Source: Bacteroidales bacterium
GTDB lineage: Bacteria > Bacteroidota > Bacteroidia > Bacteroidales > UBA932
DNA: 64,000 nt
Reading direction: 5' to 3'
Assembly: GCA_015060225.1 (NCBI GenBank)
Contig: SUYX01000001.1
Location: 62,001-126,000, forward strand
Every line of letters starts with the position of its first letter. The first letter of the stretch is position 1. The position numbers and the translations under genes are program-made. The notes beneath the pieces are model-generated. The model had not been told where the DNA came from. It searched no databases and saw only the letters and a list, made by a program, of their open reading frames with translations. Of the stretch, positions 18,305 through 26,914 are shown one piece after another.

Positions 18305-18799
18305 TTATTTCTTCTTGTTTCCCTTCTTCTCAGGGTAGCTCTTCACCCATACCTGTCTCTCAATGGCCTGGTCCAATGATACCATTGTTTCGGTCTTGAG
18401 CACACCGGGGATATTCTGTATTGTGTTTATGAGAATCTCCATAAGGTGGTCGTGGTTTGTGCAGTATATCTTGAGCAGCAATGAGTGCTTTCCTGTAACA
18501 AAGTGGCACTCCACAACTTCCGAGATCTGTTTGAGACAATCTATAACCTCAGGGTATTTGTTGGCTTCAGAAAGGCTTACCTCAACAAAGGCGCAGACAT
18601 TGAGCCCCAGGGTCTGTGGTTTTACAAGGAGTCTGGAACCGGTGATGATTCCGAGGGTCTCCATCTTTTTAACCCTCTGGTGAATTGCGGCACCCGATAC
18701 ACCGCACTCCCTTGCAATCTCAAGGAATGGCATTCTTGCATTCTTTACCAGAAACGAGAGTATCTTCTGGTCAATTTCGTCTATCTGATGTTTAAGCAT
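18305..18799 (-). CDS. Lrp/AsnC family transcriptional regulator
   Basis: A 164-residue regulator. An N-terminal winged helix-turn-helix (about 5-60; IDEIDQKILSFLVKNARMPF, CGVSGAAIHQRVKKME) is followed by a RAM/ligand-binding domain (about 68-150) with the family's 'FVTGKHSLLLKI' strand. The C-terminus is Lys-rich. A 27-bp palindrome lies 4 nt before its start codon and overlaps a -7 box, which suggests autorepression. The ligand is likely an amino acid, as in the family; which one is unknown. Confidence 0.92.
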   Translation of the reverse strand: MLKHQIDEIDQKILSFLVKNARMPFLEIARECGVSGAAIHQRVKKMETLGIITGSRLLVKPQTLGLNVCAFVEVSLSEANKYPEVIDCLKQISEVVECHFVTGKHSLLLKIYCTNHDHLMEILINTIQNIPGVLKTETMVSLDQAIERQVWVKSYPEKKGNKKK

Positions 18800-18802
18800 T
18801 TC

Positions 18803-18835
18803 TGTAATGATTTGTAATTAATCATTACAAAAATA
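18803..18835 (-). promoter_or_regulatory. Palindromic operator overlapping the Lrp-gene promoter
   Basis: TGTAATGATT (18803-18812) and AATCATTACA (18820-18829) form a perfect 10-bp inverted repeat with a 7-bp centre; the centre also contributes to a second, overlapping palindrome TTTGTAAT...ATTACAAA. On the minus strand TATTTTTG (18828-18835) matches the -7 consensus and abuts the palindrome. Binding by the encoded regulator is inferred. Confidence 0.6.
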
Positions 18836-18845
18836 TGAAAAAAAT

Positions 18846-19856
18846 TTACAAAATGGAATATTTCTGGTAGAAAAATAACCATCTTAGTGGGATGTCACCG
18901 CAGCAGGCAGATTTGTAGTCGTTGATGGAGCATGGGACCAAAATGGTTTTCTTATACTCCGGTACAGAAATTTCAAACCACCATCTATCTGTGGTTGAGC
19001 TGTTTATGAATACCATTTGCTCATTATTCCCCTCAAGGCTAATAATTTTCCTTATAAAATGTTCATCATCGCCATCAGCGGCAGGGGTTTCAATTATATT
19101 TGAGGCCAAGGCCTGGCAAAGGTGCCATATTGTTTCGGCTACCAGTCTGTTGCAGATGGGCAAACTCTCCTGAGATGATGGAGTGGAGTGGAGGAACACC
19201 CCTTTTAGGGCAACTCCAAAACCTATGTATCTTGCAAGGGTGCATATTTCCTCAGCATACATTCCGTTGGGGTATGTATTCCATGGTGCAGGATAATCGC
19301 TGTGTCTTACGGCATTAAAGTCCAGGAATGTATATCTGCTTTCCCTCACAACGGGCTCTACGGTGGAAATCCCTTCCCTGAGCTCTCCAAGCCTCATCTG
19401 CTCAAAATACCTTTCCCTCAGTTTCCTGCTCTTGTCGGGTGAAAAATAATAACCCTGGTATCCTATGCATGCGGCATGCGCTGCCCAGTTGTCGTTGATG
19501 ACATATGAAATTATATCGGGAGCACCGTCTGTCATTTCTCCGTAACTGCCTGGAGATACAACAGATGCGGTATATGGTGTATCGGTAGGGAGGAGGGCTG
19601 CTGCCGGAGGGAGGGCCTTTCCGCAATTTACAATTGCAGGTATCCCTGCCTCATGGCATCTTGCAAGCACTTGCGGCAACTTTTCCAATGATGTTTCTGT
19701 AAGATAAACCTTGAACTCCTGTGCATAGTACATCTGCTGCAGATATTCCATCACCTCCTGTGAACCTCCTGCATTCACCACTACCGCAACGCATGACGGC
19801 ATTGCAGGGGAGATAGCTCCTGCAGAGATCTTCTCAAAGCACCTTGTCTCCTTCAT
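18846..19856 (-). CDS. Arginase/ureohydrolase-fold protein, probably divergent or degenerate
   Basis: A 336-residue protein whose middle contains FLDFNAVRHSDYPAP followed by YPNGMYAEEICTLARYIG. This resembles the arginase family's SxDxDxxDPxxAPG..pGGlt..E segment, but one of the second-cluster Asp ligands reads Asn (DFN) and other His/Asp ligand motifs are not clear. It may therefore be a non-catalytic relative or a formimidoylglutamase-like protein. The start at 19856 is 2 nt after the topA stop, so it is translationally coupled to topA. The in-frame extension upstream would overlap topA and was rejected. Function is not assigned. Confidence 0.45.
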   Translation of the reverse strand: MKETRCFEKISAGAISPAMPSCVAVVVNAGGSQEVMEYLQQMYYAQEFKVYLTETSLEKLPQVLARCHEAGIPAIVNCGKALPPAAALLPTDTPYTASVVSPGSYGEMTDGAPDIISYVINDNWAAHAACIGYQGYYFSPDKSRKLRERYFEQMRLGELREGISTVEPVVRESRYTFLDFNAVRHSDYPAPWNTYPNGMYAEEICTLARYIGFGVALKGVFLHSTPSSQESLPICNRLVAETIWHLCQALASNIIETPAADGDDEHFIRKIISLEGNNEQMVFINSSTTDRWWFEISVPEYKKTILVPCSINDYKSACCGDIPLRWLFFYQKYSIL

Positions 19857-19858
19857 AT

Positions 19859-22183
19859 TTACTGTTTCTTCTTTTTTGCAGCGGATTTGCTTCCCGACGG
19901 TTTTGCTTTTGATATAATCTCCAGGCATGCTGCAGCATCAAGCGTTTTGGCATCTCTCCCTTTAGGAATCTTGTAGTTTTCACCACCATGTTTAATGTAT
20001 GCGCCAAAACGTCCGTTGAGCACCTGTATGTCTTCTGCCTCAAAATGGGCTATGAATTTTTCAGCCTCCTTGCGCTCATGTTCCTGTATGAGGGAAATGG
20101 CTGTTGCTTCATCTATAGTGCGCGGGTCATAGGCCTTGCCCAATGAGACAAATTTGCCGTCACATCTCAGATAAGGGCCAAAGCGTCCTACGGCGGCAAC
20201 AATCTTCTTGCCGTTGTATTCACCAACCTCGCGGGGGAGTTCAAACAGTTTCAATGCCTGCTCAAGGGTTATTGACTCAATCAGCTGCCCTTTCTGCAAA
20301 GATGCAAACTGCTTGTCGGGATCATCGTTTGTCCCTTTCTGTACAAGGGGACCGAACTTGCCCAGCCTTACAATCATTGTCTTTCCTGTTGCGGGGTCGG
20401 TTCCAAGAACCCTTTCTGCATTTGTGTGGGCACTCTCCTGCAGGGTTTGTCCAACCTGGTTGTGGAACGGATTGTAGAAGGTCTCAATTACCTTGTTCCA
20501 TACAAGTTTGCCTGCTGCAATCCTGTCAAAGTCCTCCTCAACTTTTGCTGTAAAGCCGTAGTCGAGGATATTCTCAAAATTCTTGCTCAGGAAGTCAGTT
20601 ACCAGAATTCCTATATCTTCCGGGAACAGTTTCCCTTTTTCTGCACCTGTAATCTCGGTAAATGTGGCTGATGTGATATTGCCCTCCTTAAGGGTTATTT
20701 TGGCATATTGCCTTTCAGTTCCTTCCCTGTTTTCTTTAACTACATAACCCCTTTTTTGGGTAATGGTGGAAATGGTTGGCGCATATGTGGATGGGCGTCC
20801 TATTCCAAGTTCCTCAAGCTTCTTTACAAGAGAAGCCTCAGAGTAGCGTGGAGGCCTTTGGGTAAAGCGCTCTGTAGCGGCAATCTCAATGTTTTCCATT
20901 GTCTCATTTTCTGACAATGCCGGAAGCAGCTGGTTCTCATTCTCCAGCTCCTCTTCATCCTTCCCTTCAAGGTAGAGTTTCAGGAATCCGTCAAATATAA
21001 CCTGTTCTCCCTGCGATACGAATTTTTCTGCAAAGCGGTTACTCCCGATGGTTATATCTGTCTTCTCCAGCAGTGCATCTGCCATTTGGGATGCAACGGC
21101 CCTTTTCCATATGAGGTTGTAGAGTTTCTTCTCCTGAGGTGTCCCCTCTATAGTGCTGTTTGCAGGGTAAGTAGGCCTTATTGCTTCATGGGCTTCCTGG
21201 GCCCCCTTGCTCTTGGTCTTATATTGTCTTACTTTTGAGTATTCAGCTCCAAACTCCTGTGTTACCACCTGCTTTATGCTGTTTATGGCAAGCTGCGAGA
21301 GGTTTGTAGAGTCTGTTCTCATGTAAGTGATGAGTCCGCTCTCATAAAGTTTCTGGGCTATGCGCATTGTCTGTGATACGGAGAGTCCCAATTTGCGGGC
21401 AGCTTCCTGTTGCAGTGCAGAGGTTGTGAAAGGTGGTGCGGGAGTTCTTGAAATCTCCTTCTTCTCAACGCTTCCAATATGGAATGAGGCATCCTTGCAT
21501 TTGTTCAAGAATGCAGCTGCCTCTTCCTGTGTTGCGTATCTTGTATCCAATGTGGCATTTACCTTAACGCTTTTTTTTGCTGTTACCGGGTGGAAAACTC
21601 CGGAAACCTTGAAGTACGGTGTGGAGTTGAATGCCATTATCTCCCTCTCCCTCTCTACAATAAGCCTTACAGCTACAGACTGTACCCTTCCGGCAGAGAG
21701 TTTTGGGGCAACCTTCTTCCACAAAATGGGGGAGAGTTCAAATCCTACAAGCCTGTCAAGCACTCTGCGTGCCTGCTGGGCCATTACAAGGTTATTGTCT
21801 ATAGAGCGGGGATTCTCAATTGCATTGAGTATGGCATTTTTTGTAATCTCGTGGAATACAATGCGTTTTGTATTTTCTTCCTTAAGGTTGAGGGTGTGGA
21901 AAAGATGCCATGCAATAGCCTCTCCCTCGCGGTCCTCATCGGATGCGAGCCAAACTGTTTCTGCCTTTTTTGCCAGGCTTTTCAACTCTGAAACTACCTT
22001 TTTCTTGTCATCCGAGACCTCATAAACAGGCTCAAATCCGTTATCTATGTTTATGCCAAGATTCTTCTTCTCCAGATCCCTTATATGGCCAAAACTGGAT
22101 TTCACCACAAATCCTTTTCCCAGGAACTTCTCAATAGTTTTTGCCTTTGCAGGCGACTCCACAATTACCAGATTCTCTCCCAT
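19859..22183 (-). CDS. topA: DNA topoisomerase I
   Basis: A 774-residue type IA topoisomerase that relaxes negative supercoils. The Toprim domain starts at once (MGENLVIVESPAKAKTIEKF) with the acidic ASDEDREGEAIAWH motif near residue 110. The catalytic tyrosine is in LITYMRTDSTNLS. The C-terminus carries Toprim-type repeats (RLGKFGPLVQKG, AVGRFGPYLRCDGKF, LNGRFGAYIKHG) and a basic KKKKQ tail in place of zinc fingers. The start at 22183 matches the family; further upstream codons are unlikely to be translated. Confidence 0.96.
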   Translation of the reverse strand: MGENLVIVESPAKAKTIEKFLGKGFVVKSSFGHIRDLEKKNLGINIDNGFEPVYEVSDDKKKVVSELKSLAKKAETVWLASDEDREGEAIAWHLFHTLNLKEENTKRIVFHEITKNAILNAIENPRSIDNNLVMAQQARRVLDRLVGFELSPILWKKVAPKLSAGRVQSVAVRLIVEREREIMAFNSTPYFKVSGVFHPVTAKKSVKVNATLDTRYATQEEAAAFLNKCKDASFHIGSVEKKEISRTPAPPFTTSALQQEAARKLGLSVSQTMRIAQKLYESGLITYMRTDSTNLSQLAINSIKQVVTQEFGAEYSKVRQYKTKSKGAQEAHEAIRPTYPANSTIEGTPQEKKLYNLIWKRAVASQMADALLEKTDITIGSNRFAEKFVSQGEQVIFDGFLKLYLEGKDEEELENENQLLPALSENETMENIEIAATERFTQRPPRYSEASLVKKLEELGIGRPSTYAPTISTITQKRGYVVKENREGTERQYAKITLKEGNITSATFTEITGAEKGKLFPEDIGILVTDFLSKNFENILDYGFTAKVEEDFDRIAAGKLVWNKVIETFYNPFHNQVGQTLQESAHTNAERVLGTDPATGKTMIVRLGKFGPLVQKGTNDDPDKQFASLQKGQLIESITLEQALKLFELPREVGEYNGKKIVAAVGRFGPYLRCDGKFVSLGKAYDPRTIDEATAISLIQEHERKEAEKFIAHFEAEDIQVLNGRFGAYIKHGGENYKIPKGRDAKTLDAAACLEIISKAKPSGSKSAAKKKKQ

Positions 22184-22250
22184 TGCATACATATTTACAT
22201 GAATTTGCAAAGTAAGCCATAAAGTAGGTTAAAATGCAAATTTTTATTGT

Positions 22251-22258
22251 TAATTTTG
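22251..22258 (+). promoter_or_regulatory. -7 promoter box of the class A PBP gene
   Basis: TAATTTTG matches TAnnTTTG, 37 nt before the ATG at 22295. No clear -33 element. Confidence 0.35.
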
Positions 22259-22294
22259 CCAAATTGTTAGGTTTTACAACTAGATACAGAGGGT

Positions 22295-24661
22295 ATGGAA
22301 ATCAAGATAAAAAATAGGAAAAGGTTTATAAAATGGGTATGGATTCTGGCATTTTCGCCGGTTGTCATGGTGCTGCTTGCACTGTTGTGTGTAGGCATTT
22401 TTGCCCCTATTCCGTCATTTGAGGAGCTGGAGGATCCAAAGAGCAATCTGGCAACCCAGATAATCTCAGAAGACGGAACGGTAATAAACACCTTCCATAT
22501 AGAGAACCGCTCCTATGTTACATTTGACGAGCTTTCCCAGCCGCTCAAGGATGCGATTGTGGCTACAGAGGATGTGAGGTTCTACTCCCATAGCGGAATA
22601 GATGCCAAGAGTCTCGCACGCGTGGTTGTCAAATCCCTGATAATGGGCAACAGGACATCGGGAGGAGGGGGAAGTACCCTTACCCAGCAGCTGGCAAAAT
22701 CGCTTTTCCCAAGGGATACTGTCAAGTCAAGATTCCCGGGTGCCAAATATTTTGTGTTGGGAGCAAACAAGTTCAAGGAGTGGATTACCGCTGTAAAGCT
22801 GGAGAGGAACTATACCAAGCAGGAGATTCTGAGCATGTATATGAATGCGGTCTTTTTTGGCAGCAATGCGTATGGTATAAAGGCGGCGGCACAGACATTC
22901 TTCGGGAAGCTCCCTATAGACCTCAATGTTGAGGAGAGTGCCCTTCTTGTGGGAATGGTGAACATGCCAACCAGGTACAATCCGGTACGCAATCCGGAGA
23001 AATCCCTTGTGCGCCGCAACCATGTTATAGGGCAGATGTGCAAATATGGATACATTACCAAAGAGGAGAGGGATTCGTTGAGGCAGCTCCCTATAACCCT
23101 TTCTTATTCCCGACAAGACCACAACTCCGGACTTGCCCCCCATTTCCGCGATATGATAAAGAGGGTGATGAATGCCAAGGAGCCGCAGAGGAAGAACTAT
23201 TACAATGTGGAGGATTACCGTGTGGATTCCACCGCATGGGTGGATGACCCTCTGTACGGCTGGCTGAACAAGAACCTCAAGCCCGACGGCACAAAATATA
23301 ATCTGGACAAGGACGGACTGAAGATATACACCCCTATCAATGCCAAGATGCAGCAATATGCTGAGGAGGCTGTTGCCGAGCACCTGGGCAAGGATTTGCA
23401 GAGACAGTTCAACAGGGAGCTCCGCTGGAAGAACAACAGGCCGTTTGCAAATGATGTCCCTAAGAATGTGATAGAGACAATCATGAAGCAGGCCCGCCGC
23501 TGGAGTGACCGTTACCGTTCAATGAAAAAGGATAATGCCACCGATGAGCAGATACTCAAGAGTTTTGAAACTCCGGTGAGGATGAGGGTATTTGCCTGGA
23601 ATGACAAGGGATATGTGGATACCGTAATGACCCCCAATGATTCCATAAGGTATTACAAGTCTTTCCTCAGGGCAGGTTTTATGGCCATGGAACCGGGGAG
23701 CGGATATGTAAAGGCTTATGTGGGAAGCGGCAACTACAGATATTTCAAATACGACCAGGTTAAGCAGGGCAAGAGGCAGGTAGGATCTACCTTCAAGCCT
23801 TTCCTTTATACTTTGGCAATGCAGAACGGTTATACCCCTTGTGACAAAGTGGTGAATGTGCCGCAGTCGTTTGTAATAGGGGAGGACATTTGGACACCTA
23901 AAAGTACTGACAAACCTGAGTGGATAGGTAAGACTGTTACCCTAAAATGGGGTCTTACAAAGAGTTCAAATAACATTTCTGCATTTCTTATGAAGCAGTT
24001 CGGTCCCAAGGCTCTTGTGGATATGGCCCACACTATGGGTGTGAAGAGCTGGCTGGACCCTGTTGAATCTCTGTGTGTAGGATCTGCAGATGTGCCTGTT
24101 TATCAGATGGTTTCTGCATTCAATACTTTCCCTGGTAGAGGTGTCTACGCTGAGCCGGTGTATGTAACCAGAATAGAGGACAAGATGGGCAATGTGCTGG
24201 CTACATTCACCCCAAGACGCAGGGAGGCTGTGAGTGAACAGACTGCATATCTTATGGTAAACCTTATGAAGGGTGTTGTGAATGAGGGTACTGCTGCCCG
24301 TATAAGGAGCAAGTATGTAAAAGAGGGTGAAGTTGCCGGAAAAACTGGTACCACCAATGACCAGTCTGACGGATGGTTTATTGGTTATACTCCAAAACTT
24401 ACAGCAGGAGTATGGGTAGGTGCTGAGGACAGGCAGGTCCACTTCAATTCCCTGGCTTTGGGAGGAGGTTCAAATATGGCGCTCCCTATCTGGGGTATCT
24501 TTATGAAGAAGGTTATGGAGGACGGTACTTTGGGAATTACTCCGTATGACCAGTTTGTGGCACCTCAGGGCTTTAACCTCAATTTGAATTGTGACGGCAG
24601 TGACAGTGACATTGCAACTCAGGAGAAAGAGGCTGCCCAGGAGAATTATTTTGGATTTTAA
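22295..24661 (+). CDS. Class A penicillin-binding protein (PBP1A type)
   Basis: A 788-residue bifunctional peptidoglycan synthase. An N-terminal membrane helix (about 11-35) is followed by a GT51 glycosyltransferase domain with the catalytic Glu in ATEDVRFYSHSGID and the motif GGSTLTQQLAKSLF. The transpeptidase domain has STFK in QVGSTFKPFLYTLA, SSN in TKSSNNISAF, and KTGTTNDQSDGWF. Length and order are standard. It is followed 15 nt later by ddl, so two cell-wall steps are co-transcribed. Confidence 0.95.
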   Translation: MEIKIKNRKRFIKWVWILAFSPVVMVLLALLCVGIFAPIPSFEELEDPKSNLATQIISEDGTVINTFHIENRSYVTFDELSQPLKDAIVATEDVRFYSHSGIDAKSLARVVVKSLIMGNRTSGGGGSTLTQQLAKSLFPRDTVKSRFPGAKYFVLGANKFKEWITAVKLERNYTKQEILSMYMNAVFFGSNAYGIKAAAQTFFGKLPIDLNVEESALLVGMVNMPTRYNPVRNPEKSLVRRNHVIGQMCKYGYITKEERDSLRQLPITLSYSRQDHNSGLAPHFRDMIKRVMNAKEPQRKNYYNVEDYRVDSTAWVDDPLYGWLNKNLKPDGTKYNLDKDGLKIYTPINAKMQQYAEEAVAEHLGKDLQRQFNRELRWKNNRPFANDVPKNVIETIMKQARRWSDRYRSMKKDNATDEQILKSFETPVRMRVFAWNDKGYVDTVMTPNDSIRYYKSFLRAGFMAMEPGSGYVKAYVGSGNYRYFKYDQVKQGKRQVGSTFKPFLYTLAMQNGYTPCDKVVNVPQSFVIGEDIWTPKSTDKPEWIGKTVTLKWGLTKSSNNISAFLMKQFGPKALVDMAHTMGVKSWLDPVESLCVGSADVPVYQMVSAFNTFPGRGVYAEPVYVTRIEDKMGNVLATFTPRRREAVSEQTAYLMVNLMKGVVNEGTAARIRSKYVKEGEVAGKTGTTNDQSDGWFIGYTPKLTAGVWVGAEDRQVHFNSLALGGGSNMALPIWGIFMKKVMEDGTLGITPYDQFVAPQGFNLNLNCDGSDSDIATQEKEAAQENYFGF

Positions 24662-24676
24662 CATTAGCAGAAGAAT

Positions 24677-25699
24677 ATGAAGAAGAGCATTGCATTGATA
24701 TATGGCGGCAACTCGGAGGAGGCAGGCATTTCGGTACAGAGTGGTAAAAATGTGGCGGCAAATATTTGTCGGGAAGAATATGAGGTGTATGAATTGTTGC
24801 TGAAGGGGGTGCATTGGAGGGTGCTCAATCCTTCAGGCGGCATGGTGGAAGAAGGGGTTGCGGAGCGCGGATTGGAGAATCCTGGTGAGGTGGGAGTTGA
24901 GGTGGACAAGACAGATTTTTCTTTTGTATGGGAAGGGAGGAAAGTGAAGTTTGATATGGCATTCATAATGATTCACGGCAATCCCGGAGAGAACGGGCTG
25001 TTGCAGGGATATCTGGAGATGATGGGTGTTCCGTACAATACATGCAGTGCATATGTCTCTGCAATAACATTTGACAAGCATTCGTGCAAGAGGTTCATTG
25101 AACATGCAGGGGTTAAGATGGCAAAGGATGTGTTCCTGCGCAGAGGCTCTGCCTATTGCCCGCAGGAGATTGTGGATGAGTTGGGGTTGCCGGTGTTTGT
25201 GAAGCCTACCAATGGGGGGAGCAGCTTTGGAATTACCAAAGTGAAGAGGGTAGAGGATCTGGAGGCTGCAGTGGAACTGGCATTCAAGGAATATGATTCT
25301 GTAATCATAGAAGAGAGCATAGTGGGGAGGGAACTTACCAACGGTATCTATCAGGACGGAGATCAGCTGGTGAAGTTGCCCGTTACAGAAATTGTTACCA
25401 CAAGGGAATTCTTTGATTACGAGGCAAAATACCTTGGCGAGAGCCAGGAGATATGTCCTGCCCAGATTCCGGATGAACTAACTTTGAGGATTCAGGAAAC
25501 AACAGAGAGAATCTACAGATATATGGGCTGCAGCGGCCTTGTGAGGATGGATTACATAGTGCGGGGAGAGGAAATTTTCTTCCTTGAGACCAACACTGTA
25601 CCGGGAATGACCCCAATGAGCCTTGTACCGGCCCAGGTGAGAGCTGCCGGTATCCCTATGAAGGAATTCTTCAGTACCCTTATAGAAAATATCCGATAG
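24677..25699 (+). CDS. ddl: D-alanine--D-alanine ligase
   Basis: A 340-residue ATP-grasp ligase making the D-Ala-D-Ala dipeptide for lipid II. The start is GGNSEEAGISVQSG (family GGxSxE...S), the lysine loop is FVKPTNGGSSFGITKV, and the C-terminal metal/substrate motif is FFLETNTVPGMTPMSL. Length is near normal. It lies 15 nt after the class A PBP gene and about 100 nt before prmC. Confidence 0.95.
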   Translation: MKKSIALIYGGNSEEAGISVQSGKNVAANICREEYEVYELLLKGVHWRVLNPSGGMVEEGVAERGLENPGEVGVEVDKTDFSFVWEGRKVKFDMAFIMIHGNPGENGLLQGYLEMMGVPYNTCSAYVSAITFDKHSCKRFIEHAGVKMAKDVFLRRGSAYCPQEIVDELGLPVFVKPTNGGSSFGITKVKRVEDLEAAVELAFKEYDSVIIEESIVGRELTNGIYQDGDQLVKLPVTEIVTTREFFDYEAKYLGESQEICPAQIPDELTLRIQETTERIYRYMGCSGLVRMDYIVRGEEIFFLETNTVPGMTPMSLVPAQVRAAGIPMKEFFSTLIENIR

Positions 25700-25710
25700 C
25701 AGAGAACTGC

Positions 25711-25770
25711 CGGGCACATTTGGGGCTGTTTTTGTGCCCGAGGAGGCATTTTTTCTGCCGCTGGGCACGA
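25711..25770 (+). promoter_or_regulatory. Competing hairpins between ddl and prmC
   Basis: CGGGCACA (25711-25718) pairs with TGTGCCCG (25733-25740). The second arm can instead pair with GGGCAC (25763-25768), just before prmC. The two GGGCAC arms head an imperfect ~25-bp direct repeat. Either hairpin could act as a weak terminator or attenuator; a T6 run lies at about 25749. Confidence 0.3.
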
Positions 25771-25795
25771 TTTGGAGGATTTTTGTGACAATGGA

Positions 25796-26914
25796 ATGAC
25801 TTTACGCAATTTCATAGATTATACACAGGAGCAACTTGCTCCCCTTTACCCGCAGCAGGAGTGCAAGGCGATAGCTGTGCGTATGCTCAAGGAGCTCCTG
25901 GCAGGGTATAAGGGGTATGAGCATTTGGTGGAGCCGGCAAAGGAACTGGATACTTTTCAACTGGCGGACCATTCCTGCCAGGGTGGATGCGAGGAGCGGC
26001 AGAGTGCACGGGAGGGTGCAGCAGCGGATAAGAAGCTTTCAAGCCATCAGTCAGGTGCAGAAAAGTATCTCCTTTCATGCGTAAAGCGCCTCGCAACAGG
26101 TGAACCTCTCCAATATGTACTGGGGTTTGAGTGGTTCTGCGGACACAGGTTCAATGTGGCACCGGGAGTGCTGATTCCCCGTCCGGAGACGGAGGAATTG
26201 GTGGGCAGGGCAATTGATTTTGCGCAAGCATCGCTCCTGCGAACGATGCGGGAAGCAGTGACAAGAGTGCCACAACACCATAATGCAGTGGCATTGCAGA
26301 ACCCGTCGGGAAACTCTATAAGAATCCTTGATGTCTGTACCGGTAGCGGATGCATAGCGTGGAGCATAGCAGCGGCAATTCCCCAGGCAGAGGTTTATGC
26401 CTGTGACATCTCCCGACAGGCATTGCAGATGGCCCGCTCGCAAAATATCTTTACTTTGGGAGGTGTATCGGCAGATGAAAAATGCGGAACACTGGCACAA
26501 GTGCATCTCTTTGAGTGTGACATCCTTTCACGGGAGGCGGAGCAAACAATCCTTTCCCAATGCACAGTTGCTTCGGCAACTGGAGATGCCGTTGGTACAT
26601 TTGACATCATTGTCAGCAATCCCCCATATGTGTGCGAAAGTGAAAAATCCCAAATGCGTGCCAATGTCCTGGACCACGAGCCTCATCTTGCCCTTTTTGT
26701 TCCCGACAATGATCCCTTGAAATTCTACCGTGCAATCGCACAACTGTCGGGAAGAATACTCGCCCCAGGCGGTGCACTGATGTTTGAGATAAATGAGAGG
26801 TTCGGGCAGGAAACAAAAAAAATCCTGCAGGACCTTGGTTTTGAAAATTGCCAGGTGGTGCAGGATATCTTTGGGAAGGAGAGGATGGTAGTGGGTTACA
26901 AGAACTTCTCGTAG
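25796..26914 (+). CDS. prmC: Peptide chain release factor N5-glutamine methyltransferase, enlarged
   Basis: A 372-residue SAM-dependent methyltransferase that modifies the GGQ glutamine of release factors. The N-terminal helical domain leads to ATGEPLQYVLGFEWFCGHRF and PGVLIPRPETEEL. SAM motif I is LDVCTGSGCIAWSIA and the catalytic NPPY is in FDIIVSNPPYVCESE. Family members are usually about 280 aa; this one carries extra low-conservation stretches at about 45-90, 140-180 and 215-265. These are in frame and do not disturb the motifs. The ATG at 25796 was chosen over an in-frame TTG at 25772. Its 3' end overlaps the convergent trpB by 19 bp. Confidence 0.88.
   Translation: MTLRNFIDYTQEQLAPLYPQQECKAIAVRMLKELLAGYKGYEHLVEPAKELDTFQLADHSCQGGCEERQSAREGAAADKKLSSHQSGAEKYLLSCVKRLATGEPLQYVLGFEWFCGHRFNVAPGVLIPRPETEELVGRAIDFAQASLLRTMREAVTRVPQHHNAVALQNPSGNSIRILDVCTGSGCIAWSIAAAIPQAEVYACDISRQALQMARSQNIFTLGGVSADEKCGTLAQVHLFECDILSREAEQTILSQCTVASATGDAVGTFDIIVSNPPYVCESEKSQMRANVLDHEPHLALFVPDNDPLKFYRAIAQLSGRILAPGGALMFEINERFGQETKKILQDLGFENCQVVQDIFGKERMVVGYKNFS

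Noticed and set aside
22727-23383. A 218-codon minus-strand frame opposite the class A PBP gene
   Set aside because: It is antisense to a conserved coding region and has no supporting motif or promoter.
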